Below are positions 1 through 6,351 of a stretch of 47,530 nt of DNA, in pieces. Made by a program: the position numbers and the translations under genes. Under the pieces are notes generated by a model that was given only the letters and a program-made list of their open reading frames with translations, was not told where the DNA came from and did no database searches. This DNA is from a virus. Location: positions 1 to 47,530 of IMG/VR virus record IMGVR_UViG_3300025108_000091; one strand, 5' to 3'. Numbering within the stretch: position 1 is the first letter of the stretch; each line of letters opens with the position of its first letter.

Positions 1-173
1 TCATCCTGAAGCGCCCCGTCAACGTCGTCCGCTGGTCGGGCGTCGGCTTCGACGGGATGCTGTCCGACCCGAAGTCGGACAAGGTCGCGCTGAAGCCGAT
101 CGCCAACCCTGTCAACCTTCCCGCCGGCGCTGAGGTCTACCGCGTGCCGGTGGCTGACGACTGGGGGCTGTGA
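1..173 (+). CDS. small hypothetical protein, 3' part; gene crosses the window ends
   Basis: The frame is open from base 3 to a TGA at 171-173 and runs off the left edge. If base 47530 is joined to base 1, the same frame continues upstream to ATG at 47524 and 47518, with an AAAAGG ribosome-binding site 7 nt before 47518. The joined product is 61 residues beginning MRMHIILKRPVN and ending VPVADDWGL. I recognise no domain. The next gene starts inside this stop codon (TGATG), so the two are translationally coupled. An alternative in-frame ATG at 47467 lacks a ribosome-binding site. Confidence 0.7.
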   Translation, partial: ILKRPVNVVRWSGVGFDGMLSDPKSDKVALKPIANPVNLPAGAEVYRVPVADDWGL

Positions 174-421
174 TGCCCGAGTTTCTACTGGTCGGCTACG
201 GCTACGGCAACGGCTACGGCTACGGCTACGGCAACGGCAACGGCTACGGCAACGGCAACGGCGACGGCGACGGCTACGGCGACGGCGACGGCTACGGCGA
301 CGGCTACGGCTACGGCTACGGCTACGGCGACGGCGACGGCGACGGCTACGGACACGGATACGGCTACGGCGACGGCGACGGCAACAGCTACGGCTACGGC
401 TCCGTCAGCACGAGCCTCTAA
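173..421 (+). CDS. Gly-Tyr/Asn/Asp dipeptide-repeat protein
   Basis: An 82-residue protein with the short start MPEFLLV, then about 34 units of Gly-X where X is Tyr, Asn or Asp (once His), ending SVSTSL. At DNA level the core (194-400) is a hexanucleotide array GGC-NAC in which only the first base of the second codon varies (T, A or G). I recognise no enzymatic domain. Such low-complexity glycine/aromatic chains are intrinsically disordered and can self-associate, but a role here is inference. The array is prone to slippage, so its length may vary between virions. The start ATG overlaps the previous stop; a GTG one codon earlier is also possible. Confidence 0.65.
   Translation: MPEFLLVGYGYGNGYGYGYGNGNGYGNGNGDGDGYGDGDGYGDGYGYGYGYGDGDGDGYGHGYGYGDGDGNSYGYGSVSTSL
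194..400 (+). repeat. hexanucleotide tandem array GGC-(T/A/G)AC inside the Gly-rich gene
   Basis: About 34 consecutive six-base units, almost all GGCTAC, GGCAAC or GGCGAC, with a single GGACAC and a single AGC substitution. All variation falls at one position of the unit. The array stays in frame throughout. Confidence 0.95.
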
Positions 422-503
422 TTCTGCCCGGCAAGGCCGCCGCAGCCGCCTCGGTCATCGACGTGTGGTGGTTGTCAGACGGCCCGTTCGTTCTGGAGAG
501 CAA

Positions 504-875
504 GTGAGCGAGAACGGCCCACACAACCTCATCGGCTTCACCGTCTCGCTACGTGGGACAGTGAGGAGTTTCCCTTCCGAGCAACACGCCCTTGCCTACC
601 TTGGCATCACTGCCGAGGAGGTCGAGGCTCGACTCAAGCTGCGTACCCCCAGCCGCGAGGCTCTCGTCAGCGAGCTGTTCGAGCTGCGCAATACCGCCGT
701 GCCGTTCGTGGTGGCCGGCGTCCCGTACCCGACCAAGGCCGCGGCGGCCGGCGCCGCAGGTGTGGACCCCAAGGTCGTCACGCGGTACGCCCGCAAGCAC
801 GGCGTACCCTGGGCAGACGCCCTCACCTACAAGGCTGCGAGGCGCGGAGCCCGCGGCAGGCCGGAGAAGGCATGA
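504..875 (+). CDS. putative DNA-binding protein with two helix-turn-helix-like repeats
   Basis: A 123-residue protein starting at GTG 504, which has GGAGAG just upstream; an in-frame GTG at 465 has no ribosome-binding site. Two similar modules are visible. One (about residues 10-50) runs Gly-Thr-Val-x-Ser-Phe, then an Ala-rich helix, a Gly-Ile-Thr turn and a second helix ending in Arg. The other (about 70-110) runs Gly-Val-Pro-Tyr-Pro-Thr, then AAAAG, GVDPKVV and Arg-rich. This pattern resembles the small HTH repeats found in NUMOD/homing-endonuclease tails and many phage proteins. It could be a regulator for the sites around the window junction, but that is inference. The next gene overlaps by ATGA. 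Confidence 0.6.
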   Translation: MSENGPHNLIGFTVSLRGTVRSFPSEQHALAYLGITAEEVEARLKLRTPSREALVSELFELRNTAVPFVVAGVPYPTKAAAAGAAGVDPKVVTRYARKHGVPWADALTYKAARRGARGRPEKA

Positions 876-1108
876 ACTACCTCGTAGCTGTGGCCGCGTT
901 CCTCGGGACCGCCGGGGGGTGCTTTACGCGTTCGTTGTCCCGAAGCGCGGGACAATGTGGCGGGACGCCCATACTCTCAAGGCTCGGAGACCGGGTTGCG
1001 CTTCCCCTTCGCGACTTGCCGCCTACTCAAGGACCTCAAAGACGCCGCGGAGATGCTGGCCGCGATCGCCTGAACGTTCACCGAGCACCTCGGGACGTTC
1101 ACCGATAG
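872..1108 (+). CDS. small hypothetical protein, probably frameshifted
   Basis: Starts at ATG 872 in an ATGA overlap with the previous stop and has GGAG upstream. The first 16 residues (MNYLVAVAAFLGTAGG) look like a membrane-inserting N-terminus. After a run of six G at about 914-919 the frame becomes non-coding in character (Arg/Pro-rich) until the TAG at 1106-1108. In the +1 frame the same region reads as a plausible tail, ending LLKDLKDAAEMLAAIA at TGA 1071-1073. One G fewer would join the two halves into a protein of about 66 residues. I favour an indel, a sequencing error or a programmed shift over the 78-residue reading. Confidence 0.4.
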   Translation: MNYLVAVAAFLGTAGGCFTRSLSRSAGQCGGTPILSRLGDRVALPLRDLPPTQGPQRRRGDAGRDRLNVHRAPRDVHR

Positions 1109-1252
1109 CCCAGGTTAGGCCTGGACTATCCTCGAATACTACCCATGATCCTCTCCTACTAAACCTCTATAGGGAAATAAGTACAAGAAAGAGGGGAACC
1201 CAGTAGGTAGTGTAAATACAACAAGGGAAGTTTCCCACGTGCCGTTCGTTCA
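1071..1252 (+). repeat. TGAAC/GTTCA sites, right-hand cluster
   Basis: TGAACGTTCA at 1071-1080 (the two half-sites abut), GTTCA at 1097 and GTTCA at 1248. These belong to the same family as the 13 half-sites at 46654-47282, on the other side of the window junction. Confidence 0.6.
1161..1200 (+). repeat. AT-rich leader element, copy A
   Basis: This 40-base AT-rich block matches, in inverted orientation, the block at 46768-46808. The identical parts are AAACCT, TATAGGGAA and AAGAAAGAGGGGAACC, separated by one substitution and a diverged segment of about 8 bases. It lies about 160 bp upstream of the first gene of the rightward arm and points toward it. Such AT-richness is out of character for this genome. 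Confidence 0.85.
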
Positions 1253-1264
1253 CCTACGGCGCCA

Positions 1265-1289
1265 CCGCGTCTTCTCGTCGAAGACGCGG
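1265..1289. other. perfect 10-bp hairpin
   Basis: CCGCGTCTTC and GAAGACGCGG flank a TCGTC loop. No U-tract follows on either strand, so it may be a regulator-binding or RNA-processing element rather than a terminator. Confidence 0.6.
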
Positions 1290-1313
1290 GAGCTTCGGGC
1301 CTAACCGGGCCCG

Positions 1314-1342
1314 TTGACAACCACAACACGGCGGGTTATACT
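1314..1342 (+). promoter_or_regulatory. early promoter, sigma70-like
   Basis: TTGACA at 1314-1319, a 17-bp spacer and TATACT at 1337-1342. This is the best consensus promoter of the rightward arm and sits 20 bp before the GTG start at 1362. It presumably drives the replication operon. Confidence 0.85.
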
Positions 1343-1348
1343 ACCCGC
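1331..1348. promoter_or_regulatory. palindromic operator embracing the early -10 box
   Basis: GCGGGT at 1331-1336 and ACCCGC at 1343-1348 are perfect inverted repeats and the -10 hexamer TATACT is exactly the space between them. A protein bound here would block RNA polymerase, so this is a likely repressor site. The binder is not identified. Confidence 0.65.
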
Positions 1349-1361
1349 GAGAGGAGGAACC

Positions 1362-1640
1362 GTGAACTACACGACCATCGAGTCGGCCCCGCGCCCGACC
1401 CGCAAACTCTACGACCTCGACCCAGGCTTCTACGAGGTCGAGTGGGGGCGCACGAAGCGCATCATCATCATCGCTCGGTCGCACCCCAACGACCCCAGCG
1501 CCTGGCGACAGCAGACCCTCACGCTCGACCTCGATAAGGGCGCGATCCCCTTCGCCTGCTGGGACCAGGACAAGACAGCGATCACGGTCCTCCGCCGCCT
1601 GGAGCCGACGAACCTCACCTTCCGTGAGGTGACGCTGTGA
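1362..1640 (+). CDS. hypothetical protein, first gene of the early operon
   Basis: A 92-residue protein starting at GTG 1362 with AGGAGG 4 nt upstream, directly after the early promoter. The sequence is mixed alpha/beta with an Ile-rich strand (RIIIIAR, around residues 33-39) and no motif I can assign. It overlaps the primase-helicase gene by four bases, so the two are coupled. Being first after the controlled promoter, it could be an accessory of replication or an early host-directed protein; this is inference. Confidence 0.7.
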   Translation: MNYTTIESAPRPTRKLYDLDPGFYEVEWGRTKRIIIIARSHPNDPSAWRQQTLTLDLDKGAIPFACWDQDKTAITVLRRLEPTNLTFREVTL

Positions 1641-4276
1641 TCTCTGTCTTCCCGTCCATGTTCTCCCCGGCGTGGCCCCGCTTCGAGGGCGACGATGCGG
1701 AGGGCCTGGACGTGTGCCGGGCCGTGGGCCTGGACGAGTTCCAAGCCCCGCAGGACACGGACGCGATGTGCGTGGCCTACGCCATCGACGGCGAGCCGAT
1801 GTTCCCTCGCCTCAAGGCTTGCGCCCCTCGCTACGTGGACGGCATCCACCTGACCCACGTCTTCTTGGACTGGGACCGCCCGAACCACGAAGCGTGGCCG
1901 GGCATCGCGACAGCTCGGAGCGAACTGTCCGCTACGCTACGCGACCTGGGCGACCCGGCGTTCGGAGGATACACGAGTCGCGCAGGCTTCCGCCTGTTCG
2001 CCAAGCTCGACGAGCCTGTGCCGGTCGATCAGGCGAACAAGTTCCTTGAGGTCGTGCGGCGTCGTGTGGAGCGGGCCACAGGCCTTGCCTTCGACCCGGC
2101 GTCCGACGAGTGGACGCGCCTCTTCCGCCTCCCCCGCGCTCGGAGGGACGGCGAGGTCCTCGACTCCTTCGTCGTGGATCCGCTCAGTACCTTTTCCGTG
2201 CGGCAGGTCGCTCATGACCTTGAGGCGTGGACGCCGGGGCGGCACCCCGAGCTGCAGAACGCCGGCGACGCGCCCGACGACGACATCGTCCTGACCCCCG
2301 CGCACCGTGCCGCCTGCCGCAACCACGTCGGCGTCCCCGACGGCCCGCTCCCGGCGTCCCGAGGCAAGAGCTACCGCGACGCTGTGCGCTCGGCTATGGG
2401 CTCCATCGCTGCGCTGGGCTCGATCTCCGACCCGCGCGTCCTGTTCACCATCTTCCGCAAGAGCGCCGAGGATCCTCCCGTAGCCACGGGCCTGGACCTC
2501 GCTGACCTGTGGAAGCTCGCCGCCTGGGTAGCTACTCGGCAGGCGCAGACAACTCCCGAGGTCCCGGTGGCACCGACCCCTACCTCCTCTCCGGCTGCTG
2601 CCGAGACCTCGGGACCCCGGCTCCCGCCGCTGGCCCCCGCCGCCCTGCCGGCGGCTACGTGGGACACCATCGAGCGCGGCATCGACGGGCGCCTCCGGTC
2701 CCGAGTCCTCGCTCTCCGCAGCGGGGCCTCGATCCCCGGCACCAAGAGCACCAAGCTCACGAACATGCTGACCATGCCGCTGCGGATGACGCGAGTCATC
2801 GAGGGCCTGACCGCCGAGCAGCTGTACTCGGCCCTGTTCCACAGCGCTCGGGCGGACCTGCTCGACACCAACGCCATCTGGGACGCCTGCCTCCGCGCCG
2901 AGTCCGAGGCCAGCGCCAAGGTCGAGGCCGAGCTGGCGCTGCAGCAGTTCACCGACGAGCACGGCCCGCTGTTCCTCTCGAACTCTCGGGACGGGATGTA
3001 CGTCTTCAAGCCCGACACCCGCAGCTACGTGCCGGTCGGCCACAACTCCCTACGGCGCGTCGTCGAGCGCGACCTGAACCCCCACCTCCCGGCTGACGTG
3101 GACCCGCTTCGAGACTTCGCCGACCTCGTCGCTGAGTACGGCGAGCACTTCGACGACGAGGAGCGCTGGGCCAGCCTCGACCACGACGAGTGGGTCCTCG
3201 GAGACCACGGCCGCGGAGTCCTCCGCACCGCAGCGTACACCCGCTCCGCGTTCGAGACCATCGAGCACGGGTGGGTCGACGAGTGGCTCCAGCTCCTCGG
3301 CTGCTCCAACCCCGGCAAGCTCCTCGACTGGCTGTCGCAGGCGCCGCGGCTCGACATGCCGCTGGCTGCGCTTTACATCAAGGGCGGACCGGGCATCGGC
3401 AAGTCGCTCCTCGGCCGCGCGCTCGGGGAACTCTGGTCCGCCCCGGCGGTACCGTACGACGCGGTCGGGTCCTCGTTCAACGGAGGCCTCGCGAAGTGCC
3501 CCGTGGTCGTGGCCGACGAGGGCATCACCGACGGCTCGGACCGAGCCAGCGAGACCTTCCGCTCGCTCGTGTCGAACAAGCGGCACGAGCTGCGCCGCAA
3601 GTACCAGGCCAGCAGCACGCTGTACGGCGCCCTTCGTGTGGTCATCTTCTCGAACGACGACAACGGCATCCCCTTCGCCAAGCCCCTCGGAGCCGAGGGG
3701 CTCGAAGCGGTGACCGAGCGCATCCTCTACCTCGCGGCCAGCCACGAGACCCGAGCCCGGCTCGCCGCCCGCTTCGCGGAAGGGGGCACGGACACGGAGG
3801 TGTGCCGCGAGATCTGCGAGCACCTGACCTGGATGGCAGAGACGCGCACCGTGGTACCCGGCTCCCGGTTCCTCGTCAGCGGCGAGCCGACGCCGTGGCA
3901 CGACCAGTTCGCTGTGAACCAGGGCATCAAGCCCGACGTGCTCCAGGCCTGCTGGTGGCTGCTCCGCCACAGGAACGCGAACGTCGGCTCGCCTCGGGCC
4001 TGGTTCAAGGGCGACATGCTCTACGTCCGCACGGACGCCATCACGGCGGCCTGGAGCGACGCGGTCGGGCCGGGCAAGCCCCCGCGCCCCAAGATGATCC
4101 GAGACGCGCTCGGGCAGCTGGGTACCAACAAGCTCGCGACGCCGCCGCGCGGCACACGCTGCCGCGCCTACGAGGTGCCTGCCCAGGCCCTCGTCGACGC
4201 CGGCGTTTGCGAGAAGGAAGACATCGAACAAGTCCGAAAGGGCGACCACCTGTCGGTGGTCAAGGAGAAAGCATGA
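1637..4276 (+). CDS. PrimPol-helicase fusion (AEP primase plus SF3-type/D5-like helicase)
   Basis: An 879-residue replication initiator. The N-terminal part (about 40-190) has the archaeo-eukaryotic primase layout: an FLDWD metal-binding strand at 76-80, the TSRAGFR nucleotide-binding loop at 113-119 and WTRLFRLPR at 159-167. A Pro/Ala/Thr linker (about 300-340) leads to a helicase domain with Walker A GGPGIGKS (583-590), Walker B VVVADEG (about 623-629) and an SF3-like motif C strand ending in SND (672-674). This domain order is typical of phage and plasmid PrimPol-D5/DUF5906 proteins, which prime and unwind at the origin. It starts at GTG 1637 overlapping the previous stop. With the polymerase at 9206 it makes a largely self-sufficient replisome. 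Confidence 0.9.
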   Translation: MISVFPSMFSPAWPRFEGDDAEGLDVCRAVGLDEFQAPQDTDAMCVAYAIDGEPMFPRLKACAPRYVDGIHLTHVFLDWDRPNHEAWPGIATARSELSATLRDLGDPAFGGYTSRAGFRLFAKLDEPVPVDQANKFLEVVRRRVERATGLAFDPASDEWTRLFRLPRARRDGEVLDSFVVDPLSTFSVRQVAHDLEAWTPGRHPELQNAGDAPDDDIVLTPAHRAACRNHVGVPDGPLPASRGKSYRDAVRSAMGSIAALGSISDPRVLFTIFRKSAEDPPVATGLDLADLWKLAAWVATRQAQTTPEVPVAPTPTSSPAAAETSGPRLPPLAPAALPAATWDTIERGIDGRLRSRVLALRSGASIPGTKSTKLTNMLTMPLRMTRVIEGLTAEQLYSALFHSARADLLDTNAIWDACLRAESEASAKVEAELALQQFTDEHGPLFLSNSRDGMYVFKPDTRSYVPVGHNSLRRVVERDLNPHLPADVDPLRDFADLVAEYGEHFDDEERWASLDHDEWVLGDHGRGVLRTAAYTRSAFETIEHGWVDEWLQLLGCSNPGKLLDWLSQAPRLDMPLAALYIKGGPGIGKSLLGRALGELWSAPAVPYDAVGSSFNGGLAKCPVVVADEGITDGSDRASETFRSLVSNKRHELRRKYQASSTLYGALRVVIFSNDDNGIPFAKPLGAEGLEAVTERILYLAASHETRARLAARFAEGGTDTEVCREICEHLTWMAETRTVVPGSRFLVSGEPTPWHDQFAVNQGIKPDVLQACWWLLRHRNANVGSPRAWFKGDMLYVRTDAITAAWSDAVGPGKPPRPKMIRDALGQLGTNKLATPPRGTRCRAYEVPAQALVDAGVCEKEDIEQVRKGDHLSVVKEKA

Positions 4277-4344
4277 GCTACGAGATCAAGCCCCTCACCC
4301 CCCCGACGCAGGCGCCGACGACCTTCGCTGAGGTGGAGGAGTGA
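4273..4344 (+). CDS. 23-residue peptide (micro-ORF)
   Basis: ATG 4273 overlaps the previous stop as ATGA and has AAGGAG upstream. The product starts MSYEIKPLTPPTQ and ends FAEVEE. Its stop overlaps the next GTG start. The ribosome-binding site and overlaps on both sides argue for translation, perhaps mainly to relay ribosomes to the next gene. I recognise no domain. Confidence 0.5.
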   Translation: MSYEIKPLTPPTQAPTTFAEVEE

Positions 4345-4619
4345 GCCTCTACTTGCGAGCAGCCCAAGCCTTGCGCGAACTGCAGGGACCGAGCGACGCG
4401 TACGAAGACCTCATCGAGGAGCTGCACGCTGCTGAGGAGGCGGGATGGGTCCGCTTCGACGCCGAGAACGGGACCACGTATCCGCCGGAGTACATCAGCG
4501 TGACAGGAGACTTCGGCCTCGGAGGCTGCGGCTGCGCTTGGGTCGATAGCTCAGACAACTGGTACCTTCGGGAGACCGGCCGCAAGGCCTATCCCCCTCT
4601 GCGCTGGCGGCACCTGTGA
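4341..4619 (+). CDS. hypothetical protein
   Basis: A 92-residue protein starting at GTG 4341, preceded by GGTGGAGGA. It is acidic and helical at the N-terminus (about 1-35), then has a Gly/Cys-rich turn (GLGGCGCAW near residue 60) and Trp/Tyr-rich C-terminal strands. I do not recognise the family. It is coupled by 4-base overlaps to the micro-ORF before it and to the nuclease after it, which places it in the replication operon. Confidence 0.65.
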   Translation: MSLYLRAAQALRELQGPSDAYEDLIEELHAAEEAGWVRFDAENGTTYPPEYISVTGDFGLGGCGCAWVDSSDNWYLRETGRKAYPPLRWRHL

Positions 4620-5752
4620 CCTACCGCGACGTGAACGGCCGACCGATCTCCATGAGCTTCTCGGCCTGCGACACCTTCGAGCGATGCCAGCGGAAGTGGT
4701 GGTACGGCTACGTGCTGCGCATCCGCGACTCCGGCAGCCAGGCCGCTCGCCTGGGCACCGAGATGCACGCCCTGCTCGAAGACTACATCACGGACGGGAG
4801 CCTTGGAGACGAGGCCGCCCGCCCGTGGACGCTGCTCCAGCCGGCGCTCGCGCTCCTTCCCGAGGGCGAGCTGCAGGCCGAGTTCAGCATCACCGACCTG
4901 AGCTGCGGACCGCTCCCCTTCAAGGGCTTCGTCGACTGGACCGTGGGCGGCGAGTACATCGTCGGCGACCTCAAGACGTCGAGCAACCCGGAACGCTACG
5001 GCAAGACGCCTGAGGAGCTGGCCAAGTTCCGCCAGCCCTTGAGCTACGCGTACGGCATGTGGCGCGACGATCCGCCGTCGGCCGTGGACTTCCAGCACAT
5101 CTACGTGAAGACCCGCGGCGCGCCGATGGAGTTCGAGATCTGGGCGCGTGACGTGCCCTGGCTCGCCGTCGAGGAGAACTGGTCCGAGATGGAAGCGGTC
5201 GCTGTTCAGATGGCGGCGCTCATCGACCTGGGCTTCGAGGCCGAGGAAGAGATCCCCGTCAACCAGTTCGCCTGTCGCGACTTCGGAGGCTGCCCTCACG
5301 CGGCGCGCTGCTCGAAGTCTCCGCAGAACGTCACGAGCAACTACACACCCGAGAACCGAAACGAGGACGCCCCCAACTTGGCGGCGATCCTCGCTCAGCT
5401 GGGCATGAGCCCGCCCCCCAAGGAGGAGAGAATCATGGAAGAGGTCCCCCAAGCACCGACCACGCAGGCCGAGGCCAGCACCGTGTACGTCGACTGCATG
5501 CCCGCCGGCCGCGCCGTCGCCACGATGGACGAGGTGCTTGCCTCCTCGTACGCCCGGATCGAGGCCGCGTACGACGTGCCGCACTGGTCCTGCGTCGACT
5601 ATGCCAAGGGCGGGAACGACGCCCTCGGCGACTTCGCCCTCAGCACGAGCGCTCCGACCGAGATCTACGTCGACGGGCGCCACCCGCTGGCCTCCCGGTT
5701 CGTGGAGATCATGGTCCGCCGCGGCGCCTTTGTGGTCCGAGGAACCCGGTGA
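4616..5752 (+). CDS. Cas4/RecB-like PD-(D/E)XK nuclease with C-terminal extension
   Basis: A 378-residue protein starting at GTG 4616. The first 245 residues match the RecB-family nuclease plan: SFSACDTFERCQRKWW (about 14-29), a GTEMHALLE helix (47-55), an acidic strand at about E89, D107 in FVDWTV and the catalytic D118-L-K120. Cys24 together with Cys220, Cys226 and Cys232 forms the spacing of a Cas4/AddB-type iron-sulfur cluster. It probably trims DNA ends during recombination-dependent replication. Residues 250-378 are a separate unknown domain after a Pro-rich linker. An in-frame ATG at 5435 with a very strong ribosome-binding site (AAGGAGGAG) lies exactly at that boundary, so the second domain may also be made alone. 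Confidence 0.85.
   Translation: MTYRDVNGRPISMSFSACDTFERCQRKWWYGYVLRIRDSGSQAARLGTEMHALLEDYITDGSLGDEAARPWTLLQPALALLPEGELQAEFSITDLSCGPLPFKGFVDWTVGGEYIVGDLKTSSNPERYGKTPEELAKFRQPLSYAYGMWRDDPPSAVDFQHIYVKTRGAPMEFEIWARDVPWLAVEENWSEMEAVAVQMAALIDLGFEAEEEIPVNQFACRDFGGCPHAARCSKSPQNVTSNYTPENRNEDAPNLAAILAQLGMSPPPKEERIMEEVPQAPTTQAEASTVYVDCMPAGRAVATMDEVLASSYARIEAAYDVPHWSCVDYAKGGNDALGDFALSTSAPTEIYVDGRHPLASRFVEIMVRRGAFVVRGTR
5435..5752 (+). CDS. possible nested in-frame product (C-terminal domain of the Cas4-like gene)
   Basis: ATG 5435 is preceded at ideal distance by AAGGAGGAG, stronger than the site of the parent gene. Translation from here gives 105 residues starting MEEVPQAPTTQAEAS, containing VYVDCMPAGRAV and ending VVRGTR. 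The family is unknown. Either two once-separate genes fused in frame, or the phage makes both a fusion and a free form. Confidence 0.45.
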   Translation: MEEVPQAPTTQAEASTVYVDCMPAGRAVATMDEVLASSYARIEAAYDVPHWSCVDYAKGGNDALGDFALSTSAPTEIYVDGRHPLASRFVEIMVRRGAFVVRGTR

Positions 5753-6105
5753 GGTCTCCGGTCCTCGCCCCTCGCATCAAGGCCAAGGAGACGCGAGAGG
5801 GCTGGCTCGCTCTATACGGGCAGCTGGACGTCGCAGCCTTCGAGGCCGAGTTCGCGGGCTGGACCACCCTCAGCTTGGTCCGTGTCCCGTGGGTCTCCGA
5901 CCGAGTCGCTCGGAACGAGGCCGACCGATACGCTCGGGAGGCGGGCTGGACACTTCGCTGGGGCCGAGACCGCGAAGGCTACAGGACCGGCCTCGCCCAG
6001 CTCCATCACATGTCGAGGCTCGAAGCCTTCGCCTACAAGTACAGCCGAGCCACCATCCTCATGTCCGTGCTCGTGTCCCTCACCCTCACGTCCCTCTTCG
6101 TATAG
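5749..6105 (+). CDS. hypothetical protein with C-terminal membrane anchor
   Basis: A 118-residue protein starting at GTG 5749 with a 4-base overlap. The bulk is soluble and charged. The last 18 residues or so (ILMSVLVSLTLTSLFV) form one hydrophobic segment, so the protein is probably tail-anchored in the inner membrane with most of it in the cytoplasm. I do not recognise the soluble part. The next gene also encodes a membrane protein, so the pair may act together at the membrane. Confidence 0.65.
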   Translation: MRSPVLAPRIKAKETREGWLALYGQLDVAAFEAEFAGWTTLSLVRVPWVSDRVARNEADRYAREAGWTLRWGRDREGYRTGLAQLHHMSRLEAFAYKYSRATILMSVLVSLTLTSLFV

Positions 6106-6113
6106 GAGCCAGC

Positions 6114-6350
6114 ATGGCTACCAACAACCGCACCGTGACCGACGTCCTGCTCACCGGTTGCGGCGCCCTTCTCCTTGTGCCCGTGTTCTACGCGGCCTAC
6201 GCCCTGATCACCGGCACAGCGCTCTTCCTCCTGTGGGCCGGGCTCGCGGCCCCTCTCTTCGCCCTGCCGGCGCTCACCTGGACCCAGTCCTGGGGCGTCG
6301 CCTTCACCATCCACTGCCTCATGGCAATCTTTGACAACCGGAGCAACTGA
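6114..6350 (+). CDS. small membrane protein, two transmembrane segments
   Basis: A 78-residue protein starting at ATG 6114 with TAGGAG 5 nt upstream. Two hydrophobic stretches (about residues 10-32 and 35-56) are separated by a short turn. Topology alone would allow a holin, but the position inside the replication operon makes that uncertain. It could instead anchor the replication complex or modify the host membrane early. Confidence 0.65.
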   Translation: MATNNRTVTDVLLTGCGALLLVPVFYAAYALITGTALFLLWAGLAAPLFALPALTWTQSWGVAFTIHCLMAIFDNRSN

Positions 6351-6351
6351 C

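Larger units (their letters stand above)
1074..1361. other. intergenic control region before the early operon
   Basis: No gene is supported here. In order the stretch holds three GTTCA-type sites, an AT-rich element at 1161-1200, a perfect 10-bp stem with a 5-nt loop at 1265-1289 (CCGCGTCTTC / GAAGACGCGG) that has no T-run and so is not an obvious terminator, a smaller GC-rich inverted repeat at about 1297-1314, and the promoter with its palindrome at 1314-1348. Confidence 0.7.

Noticed and set aside
194-400. Diversity-generating retroelement variable region
   Set aside because: The varying AAC/TAC/GAC codons superficially recall adenine mutagenesis, but only the first A varies while the second never does. 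No reverse transcriptase or template repeat is present.
194-400. CRISPR array
   Set aside because: Units are six bases, contiguous and coding, with no spacers. No cas operon is present; the Cas4-like nuclease stands alone in a replication cluster.
1161-1200. Bona fide T7-type promoter
   Set aside because: CTATAGGGA matches the 3' half, but the upstream half does not and no single-subunit RNA polymerase gene is present. Kept only as a leader element.
592-1206. 204-residue open frame overlapping the HTH-like gene
   Set aside because: Arg/Pro/Ser-rich out-of-frame shadow typical of GC-rich coding DNA, with no start signal.
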